From Thermoplasmata archaeon (GTDB taxonomy: Archaea > Thermoplasmatota > Thermoplasmata > Thermoplasmatales > Thermoplasmataceae), in contig JAJZNS010000005.1 of assembly GCA_021811635.1 (NCBI GenBank), positions 1 through 10,840 of the forward strand: a DNA stretch of 10,840 nt. The letters are read 5' to 3'. Both the position numbers and the translations under genes were made by a program. Each line of letters starts with the position of its first letter. Position 1 is the stretch's first letter. Under the pieces are notes generated by a model. That model saw only the letters and a program-made list of their open reading frames with translations, was not told where the DNA came from and did no database searches. Below, one piece after another: positions 1-6,636 of this stretch.

Positions 1-3000
1 TGGTGCCTCACGAATCTGCCGTATATCACCGATCCGTCATCGGGAATGGATACAGTTTCCGGCTTTGATCCCTGGTTCAGCCTGATTGAGATGCTCAGTG
101 TATCGAAGCAGAAACCGTATCTGGAGAAATACTCCGCTTCGGAACTTACCGGCCTGCAAAGATTCGCTATCCTGAAGGAGCTAGGATCGAATTCTGAAAA
201 CTCTATGAGCTTTTTCAGGTCCTCGGACAGGATGTACTGCTTTGCAAAAACTGGAGTCACGTAGTCCAGGACGAGTGTGCCCTGATCGACAAGCGACTTC
301 AGGGCAGAAGACAGCATTTCCTGGTCCACCGGCAGCCTTATGGATATCTCATCTGCGGTCAATGGACCAAGTGAACCGAGCAGTATCTTTACTGCTACCA
401 TTACTGCCTCCCCTGTATCCAGCGGTTCCGGGGAAATATCATTTCTTACATAAGTGGTGAGCCCGCCTCTTGTCCTCTTCCTGATCTCGTATGTCGATTC
501 AAGTTTTATCAGTGAATCCTTTATCTCGTTTTCATTCATATCCAGTTCTTTCTTGATTTCACCGAATGTTTTCTCATCTTTTCCGATGTAATCCAGCAGT
601 TTCTGTTCTGGGCCTGAATCCACCCTGGGCCTCCTGAAAAGCGACCAGAGGATCCGGTAATGATCTGGATGAGTATACTCTGTCCCCCTGATGAAAACCG
701 AGAGCATCCTGTCCTCAGAAATGAATTTCTCAACAAGGTCCGCTACACCCCCACCTGAATACGGATATGGTGAATTTACCCTGTTCCTGAATGGGTCAAT
801 GTACAGAAAATGAGCAAGAAACCTGTCAAAGCTCTCCTCATCCTCTATCTTGGGCACCTTGGACCTGAAGTAATTTTCGCCTGTCCGCTTATCGTTGATC
901 AGGAAACTTATCGAGGAAGATCCATAAACCTTCTCGAGAATTTTGCTTTGCAGTTCACGCAGCAATCGTGACTTGTCTTCCATAAGAACAATGTCAGAGA
1001 CCCCAGAAAGGATGATGCCATGCGAGAATGGAGACGGATCGGTTCCATAGCCCCTGATACTGTATTTCCCTTTTTCAATAACGTCCTCTACAAATTTCTG
1101 AGCCCTGGGGACATCCATCATGTCTTCCATTATTTCCCTGTAAGCTTCGGTAACCACCGGGAAATTGCCCATTTCCTCCAGGGTCTTAAGCACCTTATCG
1201 CTCCTCAGCTGCTGTCTTGCAACCGATATATCTATACCCTTGTACTTGCGCAATATCATCAGAGACCTGGCTGCGCAGTGCCTGAATCTCTGCTTCAGGA
1301 CTTCAGAGTTGGTTATGGATCGTTTTGCAATGTCCCTGAAGTTCTGCCCTGAAAGAAGCGAGGCGATAGAATCCAGATCCAACTTCTTCTGATAGGTAAG
1401 CATGAAACCATCGTCCGTGACGGTGACCCTTGCATTCACGCCATATTTGTTGGCTAAAGCGAGGGCATATGCCCTGGAGAGGGCATCGTTCACCCTTCTT
1501 CCCAGCGGAACGTGAAAGATAGAATTGTAATTCTTTTCCTCATCTATATAACCCTCCAGGAGGGCAAACGTGCCTGTAGGGATCGAATAGTGGGATTGTG
1601 ACCTGATGTAGGCTATAATGCTCTGTGCCCCTGGCTCGTCAACCTTGTAGTTCTCAATGATGAATTCTTTCGGATCGTCGCCGTTCTTAAGCATGCCGGC
1701 AATCTGTTCGCGGAACCTCCCAATAAGCATCCCTAGATCATAGCTCCTGGGAAGCAGTTCTCCAGTCCACGATGGTACGGTTGGCTTGACACCAGTCGCT
1801 TCCTTTACTAGAACCTTATTCCTGGAGGTGTGAAGGAACACATAGGTTCTGGCGCCGAGCACAAATACGTCACCCGGCTTGAGCCTCTCCACGAATTTGT
1901 CGCTGAGCTGCCCAAGGTGCTTTCCCCGTTCGTTTATCACCTGGTAATCGGATTCGTCCGGGATCGTACCCACGTTCATGAAGAAGATCATCCTTGCGCT
2001 CTTCTTTTTCCCGAATATTCCTTCCTCCCTGTCAATCCATATTTTGGGAAATATGGTGCTGTCTTTTATCTCTCCTGCAAGGTAATTCACCGTGTTCAGG
2101 AAATCCTCCCAGGAGAGAGTGGAATATGAATATGAACTCCGTACCAGATCATATGCCTCCTTCACCTTCCAGACCTTCTCGATTGCCATTCCCACGAGGC
2201 ATTGGGAAAGCACGTCGAGCGAATTCATGGGAATGGTCACTCTGTCAATTTCCCTGTCGTATGCAGCCTTGGTGAGGACAGCACATTCCACAAGATCGTC
2301 AAGATCAAAAACCACGAATCTGCCCTTCGACATGTCGTTGACATTGTGGCCGGAACGCCCGATCCTCTGGAGGCCTTTTGACACTGATTTCGGGCTGCCT
2401 ATCTGCACAACAAGGTCTATGTATCCTATGTCTATTCCAAGTTCAAGCGACGTCGATGTTATCACGCATTTCAGTTCCCCGTTCTTGAGCTTGTTCTCCA
2501 CGTCTATGCGGGTTTCCTTTCCAAGCGAGGAATGATGTGCTTCTATGCTCTCTATTCCGCGCGCCTTTAGCCTTACCGCAACATGTTCAGTAGAGCTCCT
2601 GGTATTGGTAAAAATTAGAGTGGTCTTGTGCTTGTTGATAAGATCAGTAAGGATGTCGTACATCCTTTCATTGGCCACATCCTGTGGGACTGCTGTCAGG
2701 TCTGGCACGGGAGTAATGGTGCTGAGATCAAGGAATTTCTTTGCGTCCACTTCAACTATTTCCACGTCCCTTACCTTACCCGACTCCAGGCCTACAAGAA
2801 ACTTTGCTATCTCCTGTATTGGGGCCTGAGTAGCTGATAGACCAATTCTGGTAAGCCTGCGGCCTATCCTGCTCTGGAGCCTCTCAAGGTTCAGGGAGAG
2901 AAAAGCACCCCTTTTGGTGGAAGAAATCTCGTGGATTTCATCCAGAATCACGTACCTGGCCGAAGTCAGATGCTCGGAGAATTTAGGGCTGCTCAAAAGC

Positions 3001-3476
3001 AGGGCAAAGGATTCCGGGGTCGTTATAAGGATGTGCGGGGGCTTTCTGAGCATCTTTTGTCTCTCTTTCTGAGGGGTATCTCCCGATCTAACCGCGACCC
3101 TTATCTCAGGTAGGTTCAACCCTTCCTGCTGGGCCAGGGCGTATATTTCTGTGAGAGGCTTCTTCAGGTTCTTGTCAATGTCGTTTGCAAGTGCCTTAAG
3201 GGGACTGATGTATACTGCATAAATCTGATCCTTGATCTCATTCTTCCCCGCCTGGATGAACAGTTCGTTTATGATCGACAGGAACCCCGTCAGGGTCTTG
3301 CCGGTACCGGTGGGGCTGGAGACAAGAACGTTCTTACCCTCGTGGATCAGCGGGATAGCCCTGATCTGCGGATCAGTCAGGCCGTCATACCTTGAGTTGA
3401 ACCACTTGCTCACAATAGGGTCCAGGAATGGCAGGTGATCCTCTACCCTGAACCTACTATCTATCCCGGTCTGCAT
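1..3476 (-). CDS. lhr: Lhr-type (large helicase-related) SF2 ATP-dependent helicase, 3' end outside window
   Basis: Predicted DNA/RNA helicase of the Lhr family, cytoplasmic, probably acting in nucleic-acid repair or RNA metabolism. The frame starts at ATG 3476, has a TAG stop 18 bases upstream, and runs about 1158 codons off the left edge; the C-terminus is missing. Visible motifs: Q-motif region LTDPQIRAIPL (about 34-43), Walker A SSPTGTGKT (53-61, Lys60), Walker B DEIH (179-182), SAT (214-216), the Lhr signature TSTSLELGID (340-349) and arginine-finger motif QRIGRSGH (370-377). PTVPSWTGE (565-573) fits the Lhr-specific DEAD/H-associated domain. After about residue 900 there are two winged-helix-like stretches (about 940-985 and 1025-1065) and further sequence still in frame. 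Archaeal Lhr proteins I know are about 850-950 residues, bacterial ones about 1500, so this is long for an archaeon. It lies 61 bp downstream of the DUF763 gene and has its own TATA-like element. Family assignment is firm; the exact substrate is not known. Confidence 0.93.
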   Translation of the reverse strand, partial: MQTGIDSRFRVEDHLPFLDPIVSKWFNSRYDGLTDPQIRAIPLIHEGKNVLVSSPTGTGKTLTGFLSIINELFIQAGKNEIKDQIYAVYISPLKALANDIDKNLKKPLTEIYALAQQEGLNLPEIRVAVRSGDTPQKERQKMLRKPPHILITTPESFALLLSSPKFSEHLTSARYVILDEIHEISSTKRGAFLSLNLERLQSRIGRRLTRIGLSATQAPIQEIAKFLVGLESGKVRDVEIVEVDAKKFLDLSTITPVPDLTAVPQDVANERMYDILTDLINKHKTTLIFTNTRSSTEHVAVRLKARGIESIEAHHSSLGKETRIDVENKLKNGELKCVITSTSLELGIDIGYIDLVVQIGSPKSVSKGLQRIGRSGHNVNDMSKGRFVVFDLDDLVECAVLTKAAYDREIDRVTIPMNSLDVLSQCLVGMAIEKVWKVKEAYDLVRSSYSYSTLSWEDFLNTVNYLAGEIKDSTIFPKIWIDREEGIFGKKKSARMIFFMNVGTIPDESDYQVINERGKHLGQLSDKFVERLKPGDVFVLGARTYVFLHTSRNKVLVKEATGVKPTVPSWTGELLPRSYDLGMLIGRFREQIAGMLKNGDDPKEFIIENYKVDEPGAQSIIAYIRSQSHYSIPTGTFALLEGYIDEEKNYNSIFHVPLGRRVNDALSRAYALALANKYGVNARVTVTDDGFMLTYQKKLDLDSIASLLSGQNFRDIAKRSITNSEVLKQRFRHCAARSLMILRKYKGIDISVARQQLRSDKVLKTLEEMGNFPVVTEAYREIMEDMMDVPRAQKFVEDVIEKGKYSIRGYGTDPSPFSHGIILSGVSDIVLMEDKSRLLRELQSKILEKVYGSSSISFLINDKRTGENYFRSKVPKIEDEESFDRFLAHFLYIDPFRNRVNSPYPYSGGGVADLVEKFISEDRMLSVFIRGTEYTHPDHYRILWSLFRRPRVDSGPEQKLLDYIGKDEKTFGEIKKELDMNENEIKDSLIKLESTYEIRKRTRGGLTTYVRNDISPEPLDTGEAVMVAVKILLGSLGPLTADEISIRLPVDQEMLSSALKSLVDQGTLVLDYVTPVFAKQYILSEDLKKLIEFSEFDPSSFRIANLCRPVSSEAEYFSRYGFCFDTLSISIRLNQGSKPETVSIPDDGSVIYGRFVRH

Positions 3477-3505
3477 CGGTGCGATCCCATACTAAAGCAA
3501 ACTCC

Positions 3506-3517
3506 CGATATAACTAT
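3506..3517 (-). promoter_or_regulatory. TATA-like element for the Lhr helicase gene
   Basis: On the minus strand this reads ATAGTTATATCG, the most AT-rich part of the gap between the DUF763 stop and the helicase start. With the usual archaeal spacing of about 26 bases, transcription would start near 3486, leaving a leader of only about 10 nt with no clear Shine-Dalgarno before ATG 3476. This suggests the helicase can be transcribed separately from the operon upstream. Based on composition and spacing only. Confidence 0.5.
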
Positions 3518-3537
3518 TTGTAAAGCTGCCAGAGATT

Positions 3538-4617
3538 CTACCGCAGGCTGAAACCGGATCTCGCAAGGTTGTCTATCAGAAGATCAATGGAACTGTCAAA
3601 GCCTCTTTTGCCAAGGACTTCCCCGAAGAATGAAATGCAGGCGTCATAATCGGCATAGTCGACCGGCTTCGGAATGCCATCCTTTCCACCAAGAGCAAAT
3701 GAAAACTTTAGGGGATCGGAGAAAGACGGCCCTTCCCCGTAGATTATCTCGGAGAGGTATGAGAGTGCCCTGACCGTACTCTTTCCCACCCCCTTCATTC
3801 TGTAAAGTTCCTGAAACCCGCTGGGGGAATACTCGTAAATTTCCCTCATCTTCTTCCAGTTGATTCTCACGTCCAGGTTGAGAAACTTCCCCTCTGCATT
3901 GCCCATCTCAAGTGTTCTCTGCTTTCCCCTGCCAATCGATCCGGCGTACTTTTCCGGATTGTCCTGAATCACCGCGAGTATCCCGTCCCTGTTACCAGAG
4001 CTTGCTTTTGTGGAGAGATCCAGTACTCCGTCCATTATCCTCGATCCTGACAGGCCGGATCTGGCATCATCATAGAGTGCCCCGGAGATGCCGGAATGCC
4101 AGTGATAGCGCCTGGCAAGCCTAACCTCCGGGTTCATCCCCTGCTGGACTATGGACCAGGAATTCCCGTCAGTGACCATGTACTGGAGATAAAGGTCGAA
4201 TGAGTCCTGTAGCAGGTTGTTATCAACCCTGGCCACATCCCTGGAAACGATGAATGCTTCTTCCATGAATTTACTTCCGGCCACTTTGCCTGCTTCCGAA
4301 AACTGTTCCCTTATTGTTGAGAATCCGTCCCCTTTCGCCCCTATAATTATCAGCCCGTCGCCATGCGAGGCATAATACTCCTTTAGGGCGGAAAGAAGCA
4401 CCGTAGTTGTCCCACTGGAATTCCAGTCAAATCCCGTAGCCAGCGCAAATGAATGAAACCAGAAAGGATCTGCGAATTTTGAGATCAGTGCCTCAGTTCC
4501 GAATTTTTCAGAAATAAGATCGCACAATATTCCCCCAAGCTTAACCATCCTCCTGAACAGCCTCTCGGGGGGCTTCCCATAATGGAGCGGGAGAATTGCA
4601 GTGCCTGTTTTGGGCAT
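3538..4617 (-). CDS. DUF763 family protein with helix-hairpin-helix motif
   Basis: A 359-residue member of the uncharacterised DUF763 family (COG1415 type), found in archaea and some bacteria. Family features seen: the N-terminal TGTAILPLHYGKPPERLF (4-21), the central WSIVQQGMN (154-162) followed by ARRYHWHSG (168-176), and near the C-terminus a helix-hairpin-helix-like segment LYRMKGVGKSTVRALS (271-286). The HhH fold usually binds DNA or RNA backbone non-specifically, so a nucleic-acid role is a reasonable inference, but no reaction is known. No signal peptide or membrane segment is evident. Start ATG 4617 lies 25 bp after the S27ae stop, and that gap holds a small inverted repeat. The gene follows the rpoE'-S27ae operon on the same strand and precedes the Lhr helicase, which fits a role in nucleic-acid processing. 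Full length for the family and apparently intact. Confidence is high for the family and low for any function. Confidence 0.88.
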   Translation of the reverse strand: MPKTGTAILPLHYGKPPERLFRRMVKLGGILCDLISEKFGTEALISKFADPFWFHSFALATGFDWNSSGTTTVLLSALKEYYASHGDGLIIIGAKGDGFSTIREQFSEAGKVAGSKFMEEAFIVSRDVARVDNNLLQDSFDLYLQYMVTDGNSWSIVQQGMNPEVRLARRYHWHSGISGALYDDARSGLSGSRIMDGVLDLSTKASSGNRDGILAVIQDNPEKYAGSIGRGKQRTLEMGNAEGKFLNLDVRINWKKMREIYEYSPSGFQELYRMKGVGKSTVRALSYLSEIIYGEGPSFSDPLKFSFALGGKDGIPKPVDYADYDACISFFGEVLGKRGFDSSIDLLIDNLARSGFSLR

Positions 4618-4623
4618 CTGCTA

Positions 4624-4641
4624 TTATCCAAAAGGGGATAA
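4624..4641 (-). repeat. Inverted repeat between S27ae and DUF763 genes
   Basis: Perfect 6-bp arms TTATCC / GGATAA separated by 6 bases, filling most of the 25-bp gap just before the DUF763 start. In the minus-strand transcript it would form a small hairpin with a U-rich loop. No T-run follows it, so it is not a typical archaeal terminator; it could be a processing site or reduce read-through translation. The short stem could also be chance. Confidence 0.4.
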
Positions 4642-4642
4642 A

Positions 4643-4831
4643 TTACTTTTTATCGACGGCTGCGGCTTCCTGTTTTTTCTTCTTTATCTCTGTATATCCG
4701 CATTTACCGCAGGTCAGCCTGTCCTTGTGCTCGGCCATGAAGGTGCCCGGACCACATTTAGGGCAGAATTTCCTTTCCCTTACCAATTTTCCATTATCCA
4801 ACTTGTACAATTCCCGTTTAAGCAATTTCAA
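4643..4831 (-). CDS. rps27ae: 30S ribosomal protein eS31 (S27ae)
   Basis: Small zinc-ribbon protein of the 30S subunit, 62 residues. The ribbon is C23-x2-C26 and C41-x2-C44, and the stretch [20 protein letters not shown] is almost diagnostic for archaeal S27ae. A lysine-rich tail follows from residue 50. The start is unusual: the eS24 stop TGA (4834-4832) is followed at once by TTG 4831, and a second in-frame TTG lies at 4825. The Shine-Dalgarno-like AAGGAG (4840-4835) is only 3 nt from the first TTG and 9 nt from the second. The second would give a 60-residue protein and is at least as plausible. Expression is probably coupled to eS24. Confidence 0.95.
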   Translation of the reverse strand: MKLLKRELYKLDNGKLVRERKFCPKCGPGTFMAEHKDRLTCGKCGYTEIKKKKQEAAAVDKK

Positions 4832-5134
4832 TCACTCCTTCTTTTCCTCGGTCTTGAGGCCATTCCGGAAAAGTTCGTAATCCGGCTCGTAGAGCATGGC
4901 GTTCTCTTTGCTCTCGTAAATCTTTGCATATCCAATCGATTCAGGCTTGCCGGTTTCCTGGACAGTCCTGTCCACAATCACAAGCTCCTTTTCTGCCTTA
5001 AAATTCTTGGAGATGATTTCCCTGATCGACTCACGCTTTGGTGTCGATTCAGCATCGTAGACGACCTTGTAGCTTATCTCCTTCCTCTTCAAAATGACGT
5101 TATCCTTTACATTGGTTATCTCAATCTTGACCAT
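4832..5134 (-). CDS. rps24e: 30S ribosomal protein eS24
   Basis: Ribosomal protein S24e, 100 residues, usual length for archaea. It begins MVKIEITNVKDNVILKRKEI, the first strand and basic segment of the family, and contains the conserved STPKRESIREII (30-41) and the late ESIGYAKIYES motif (65-75), then an acidic/lysine tail. The start ATG 5134 lies 14 bp inside the end of the dephospho-CoA kinase gene, and the stop abuts the S27ae start, so the gene is probably translated by coupling within the operon. The pairing S24e-S27ae downstream of the rpoE'/spt4 genes is a conserved archaeal arrangement and supports the assignment. Confidence 0.95.
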   Translation of the reverse strand: MVKIEITNVKDNVILKRKEISYKVVYDAESTPKRESIREIISKNFKAEKELVIVDRTVQETGKPESIGYAKIYESKENAMLYEPDYELFRNGLKTEEKKE

Positions 5135-5627
5135 CGGTGACCATCCTTTCGTATATGCTTCGAACCCGAATGCGTGCTTCTTTATTAACTCTGATGTAGG
5201 CCATTCCCCTGTCGGGCACGCCGTATGCTACTATCGATCCTGTTTTTGCATACATCACGGCGGGAATTACCGCCAGATCCTCTTCCCCGACGACCTCGAT
5301 CCTCCCGTTTCCCTGACCGTCCAGGACATTCCGGATTGCGTTCACTAGGTCATCCGTGATGCATCCCTGCGGGTTTTCTATGATGTTGGCGCCTTCCCTG
5401 TGCGGGTAGCTCCCGGACCTCTTGGTCTTCAGATCCACTATCTCCAATTTGGGAACAGCCCCCAGTTCCTCCAGCACGCCGCTCGTAAAATCCCCGACGC
5501 TGATCACCGGATGCTTCCCGGCCTTTCTGATCAGCTGTTTTGGGTCTATGAGGACATGGGTGGCGGATTCTACTGCTTTGCGTGTTTCTATGTCAAGACA
5601 GCGCTTACTGCCTGACCTTGATTGCAT
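5121..5627 (-). CDS. GTP-dependent dephospho-CoA kinase (DUF359)
   Basis: Predicted archaeal enzyme of the last step of coenzyme A synthesis: it phosphorylates dephospho-CoA using GTP and is unrelated to bacterial CoaE. The protein is 168 residues. Conserved blocks: VISVGDFTSG (41-50, Asp46), LEIVDLKTKR (61-70), NPQG (85-88) and VVGEEDLAVIPA (113-123), followed by YGVPDRGM (135-142). In the family as I remember it the second block is usually VDGKTKR, so Leu66 in place of Gly is a small oddity. The N-terminus is rather short before the VGD block. Start ATG 5627 is 23 bp inside spt4 and the 3' end overlaps rps24e by 14 bp. The family commonly sits between spt4 and rps24e in archaea, so context agrees with the sequence. 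Role in CoA synthesis is inferred from the characterised Thermococcus homologue. Confidence 0.88.
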   Translation of the reverse strand: MQSRSGSKRCLDIETRKAVESATHVLIDPKQLIRKAGKHPVISVGDFTSGVLEELGAVPKLEIVDLKTKRSGSYPHREGANIIENPQGCITDDLVNAIRNVLDGQGNGRIEVVGEEDLAVIPAVMYAKTGSIVAYGVPDRGMAYIRVNKEARIRVRSIYERMVTDGQD

Positions 5628-5799
5628 ACCTTCCTTCTTTGGTTATGCCTGTTTCCCTCGCTATCACTGATTCAGCGACATTCTGGATAAAGATGAAGCC
5701 ATACCATTCGCTGGTCAGTTTCTCGTCAGGATGGTCCGGGCAGGTCTTTTCAGAAGTTAGCATCTTGCACTTCTTGCAGGCCTTCAGTTCAAGCTTCAT
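5605..5799 (-). CDS. spt4: Transcription elongation factor Spt4 (RNA polymerase subunit E'')
   Basis: A 64-residue zinc-binding protein that pairs with Spt5 to form the archaeal elongation factor clamping RNA polymerase. A zinc site is visible at C8-x2-C11 with C20 and, at the fourth position, H23 (CPDH) where many homologues have a second CxxC. The Spt5-facing part WYGFIFIQNVAESVIARETGI and terminal GRYAIKVR are typical. Start ATG 5799 lies 11 bp inside the rpoE' gene, preceded by a GGGTGG Shine-Dalgarno-like run. The pair rpoE'-spt4 is nearly universal in archaea, which explains the old name RpoE''. Length is normal. Confidence 0.93.
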   Translation of the reverse strand: MKLELKACKKCKMLTSEKTCPDHPDEKLTSEWYGFIFIQNVAESVIARETGITKEGRYAIKVRQ

Positions 5800-6382
5800 T
5801 TTCCACCCTGTTCTCCTTCCTCTTCCTGAGCCAGTCCAGCTTCCCGAGACCCAATTGCTTCATAGTCAGTCCCACCTTGGAGTCTCCTATGAACGAACTT
5901 GGAAGGCTGAGAGCGACGATTTTCACCCTTACCCTGTCCCCCACCTTCAGGTCCCGCTTGGTATCCTTACCGATGAACCTCTGGTTCGCAAGATCAATGT
6001 CGATCCTGTCATCCATTATCTGGCTTATATGGAGGAGACCCTCAAATGGCCCGAACCTGACAAACGCTCCGAATTTCTGGACGCTGGTCACGTATCCCTC
6101 GACTATCTCCTGCATCTCCGGCATATAGCCTATTGCCCGGAACCTGAGCGTCTGGTATACCGCGCCATCACCATGGACAATTGTGCCTTCGCCTATTTTC
6201 TCTATGGAGCTCACCGATATGACAAAACATCTCTTTGAAACCCCATAACTCGCAACTTCTGCGTCCCTCAGTATCCCTTCCAGAGATGTCTTTGCAACCC
6301 CAAGCAGGGCATTATCGTAGTCCAAGCCAAGTTTGTCTGGCGGTACCCTCGCTATGAATTCATCCTCAATCTCAATATACAT
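5789..6382 (-). CDS. rpo7: DNA-directed RNA polymerase subunit Rpo7 (E')
   Basis: The Rpo7/RpoE' subunit (homologue of eukaryotic Rpb7), which with Rpo4 forms the RNA polymerase stalk that binds emerging RNA and helps open the promoter. It is 197 residues, close to the family norm. The N-terminal tip domain covers about residues 1-80, with the GEGTIVHGDGAVYQTLRFRA segment at 64-83. The S1 RNA-binding domain covers about 85-175, starting GYMPEMQEIVEGYVTSV and including FGAFVRFGPFEGLLHIS (104-120). A basic C-terminal tail (KRKENR) follows. It is the first gene of the minus-strand operon; ATG 6382 has no clear Shine-Dalgarno, and an inverted repeat lies 17-30 nt upstream in the leader. Older name rpoE or rpoE1. 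Confidence 0.95.
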   Translation of the reverse strand: MYIEIEDEFIARVPPDKLGLDYDNALLGVAKTSLEGILRDAEVASYGVSKRCFVISVSSIEKIGEGTIVHGDGAVYQTLRFRAIGYMPEMQEIVEGYVTSVQKFGAFVRFGPFEGLLHISQIMDDRIDIDLANQRFIGKDTKRDLKVGDRVRVKIVALSLPSSFIGDSKVGLTMKQLGLGKLDWLRKRKENRVENEA

Positions 6383-6398
6383 TTATCTGCACGCTTCC

Positions 6399-6412
6399 GG
6401 TAAGGGCTTACC
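6399..6412 (-). repeat. Inverted repeat (hairpin) in the rpo7 leader
   Basis: Perfect palindromic arms GGTAA / TTACC around the loop GCCC (minus strand). The stem can extend by three more pairs (TCC / GGA) past one bulged A. It lies 17-30 nt before the rpo7 ATG, inside the predicted 5' untranslated region, and so could affect translation or RNA stability of the operon. No known riboswitch or T-run matches. Confidence 0.5.
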
Positions 6413-6450
6413 TGGATCTGGAAACCCTTCAGCCTGCGATATGAACTTTG

Positions 6451-6465
6451 ACTAAATAGTTTTAT
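6451..6465 (-). promoter_or_regulatory. Candidate TATA box of the rpo7-spt4-rps24e operon
   Basis: The minus strand reads ATAAAACTATTTAGT. Initiation about 26 bases downstream (near 6431) would give a leader of about 50 nt carrying the hairpin described above. A second AT-rich stretch (minus strand AGTTTTAATTTTT, 6493-6505) is an alternative. Directly upstream of the chosen box is the palindrome CCTGTCACAGG. Composition and spacing only. Confidence 0.45.
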
Positions 6466-6476
6466 CCTGTCACAGG
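6466..6476. promoter_or_regulatory. Palindrome CCTGTCACAGG next to the rpo7 TATA box
   Basis: An 11-bp perfect inverted repeat (CCTG-TCA-CAGG) ends one base from the candidate rpo7 TATA box, in the place of the BRE on the minus strand. A regulator bound here would compete with TBP/TFB. It has the form of a dimer operator but no known operator is recognised; a chance occurrence is possible. Confidence 0.3.
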
Positions 6477-6626
6477 CATAGACCTGAACTTCAAAAATTA
6501 AAACTGTTCTTTCTATCGCCCTGATAGGAGGTTTCTGGTTGACTTTGGGTGTGCATTTTCAAATTTAATATCCCCATATGCACGAATGCGCAATATTCGC
6601 AAATCCAAACAGCCGGATCAGGTGCC

Positions 6627-6636
6627 TATTTATAAG
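6627..6636 (+). promoter_or_regulatory. TATA box of the acyl-CoA dehydrogenase gene (leaderless mRNA)
   Basis: TATTTATAAG, centred about 26 bp before the ATG at 6657. This is the normal TATA-to-start-site distance in archaea, so transcription should begin at or next to the start codon. The absence of a Shine-Dalgarno agrees with a leaderless transcript. Confidence 0.75.

Noticed and set aside
2092..2535. 147-codon plus-strand frame opposite the helicase
   Set aside because: It covers the helicase motif region TSTSLELGID and QRIGRSGH in reverse; serine-rich composition is a by-product of the opposite strand.
1..3476. Possible frameshift or pseudogene, because no complete helicase frame lies in the window
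   Set aside because: Checking the frame at many places from 3476 to the left edge gave continuous coding sequence with the expected motifs; it simply lacks its stop within the window.
4601..5140. 179-codon plus-strand frame opposite DUF763 start, S27ae and eS24
   Set aside because: It lies antisense to three well-recognised genes and its protein shows no recognisable family; it is a mirror of their coding bias.
5582..6238. 218-codon plus-strand frame opposite rpo7, spt4 and the kinase
   Set aside because: Antisense to conserved genes, with no recognisable domain or promoter.
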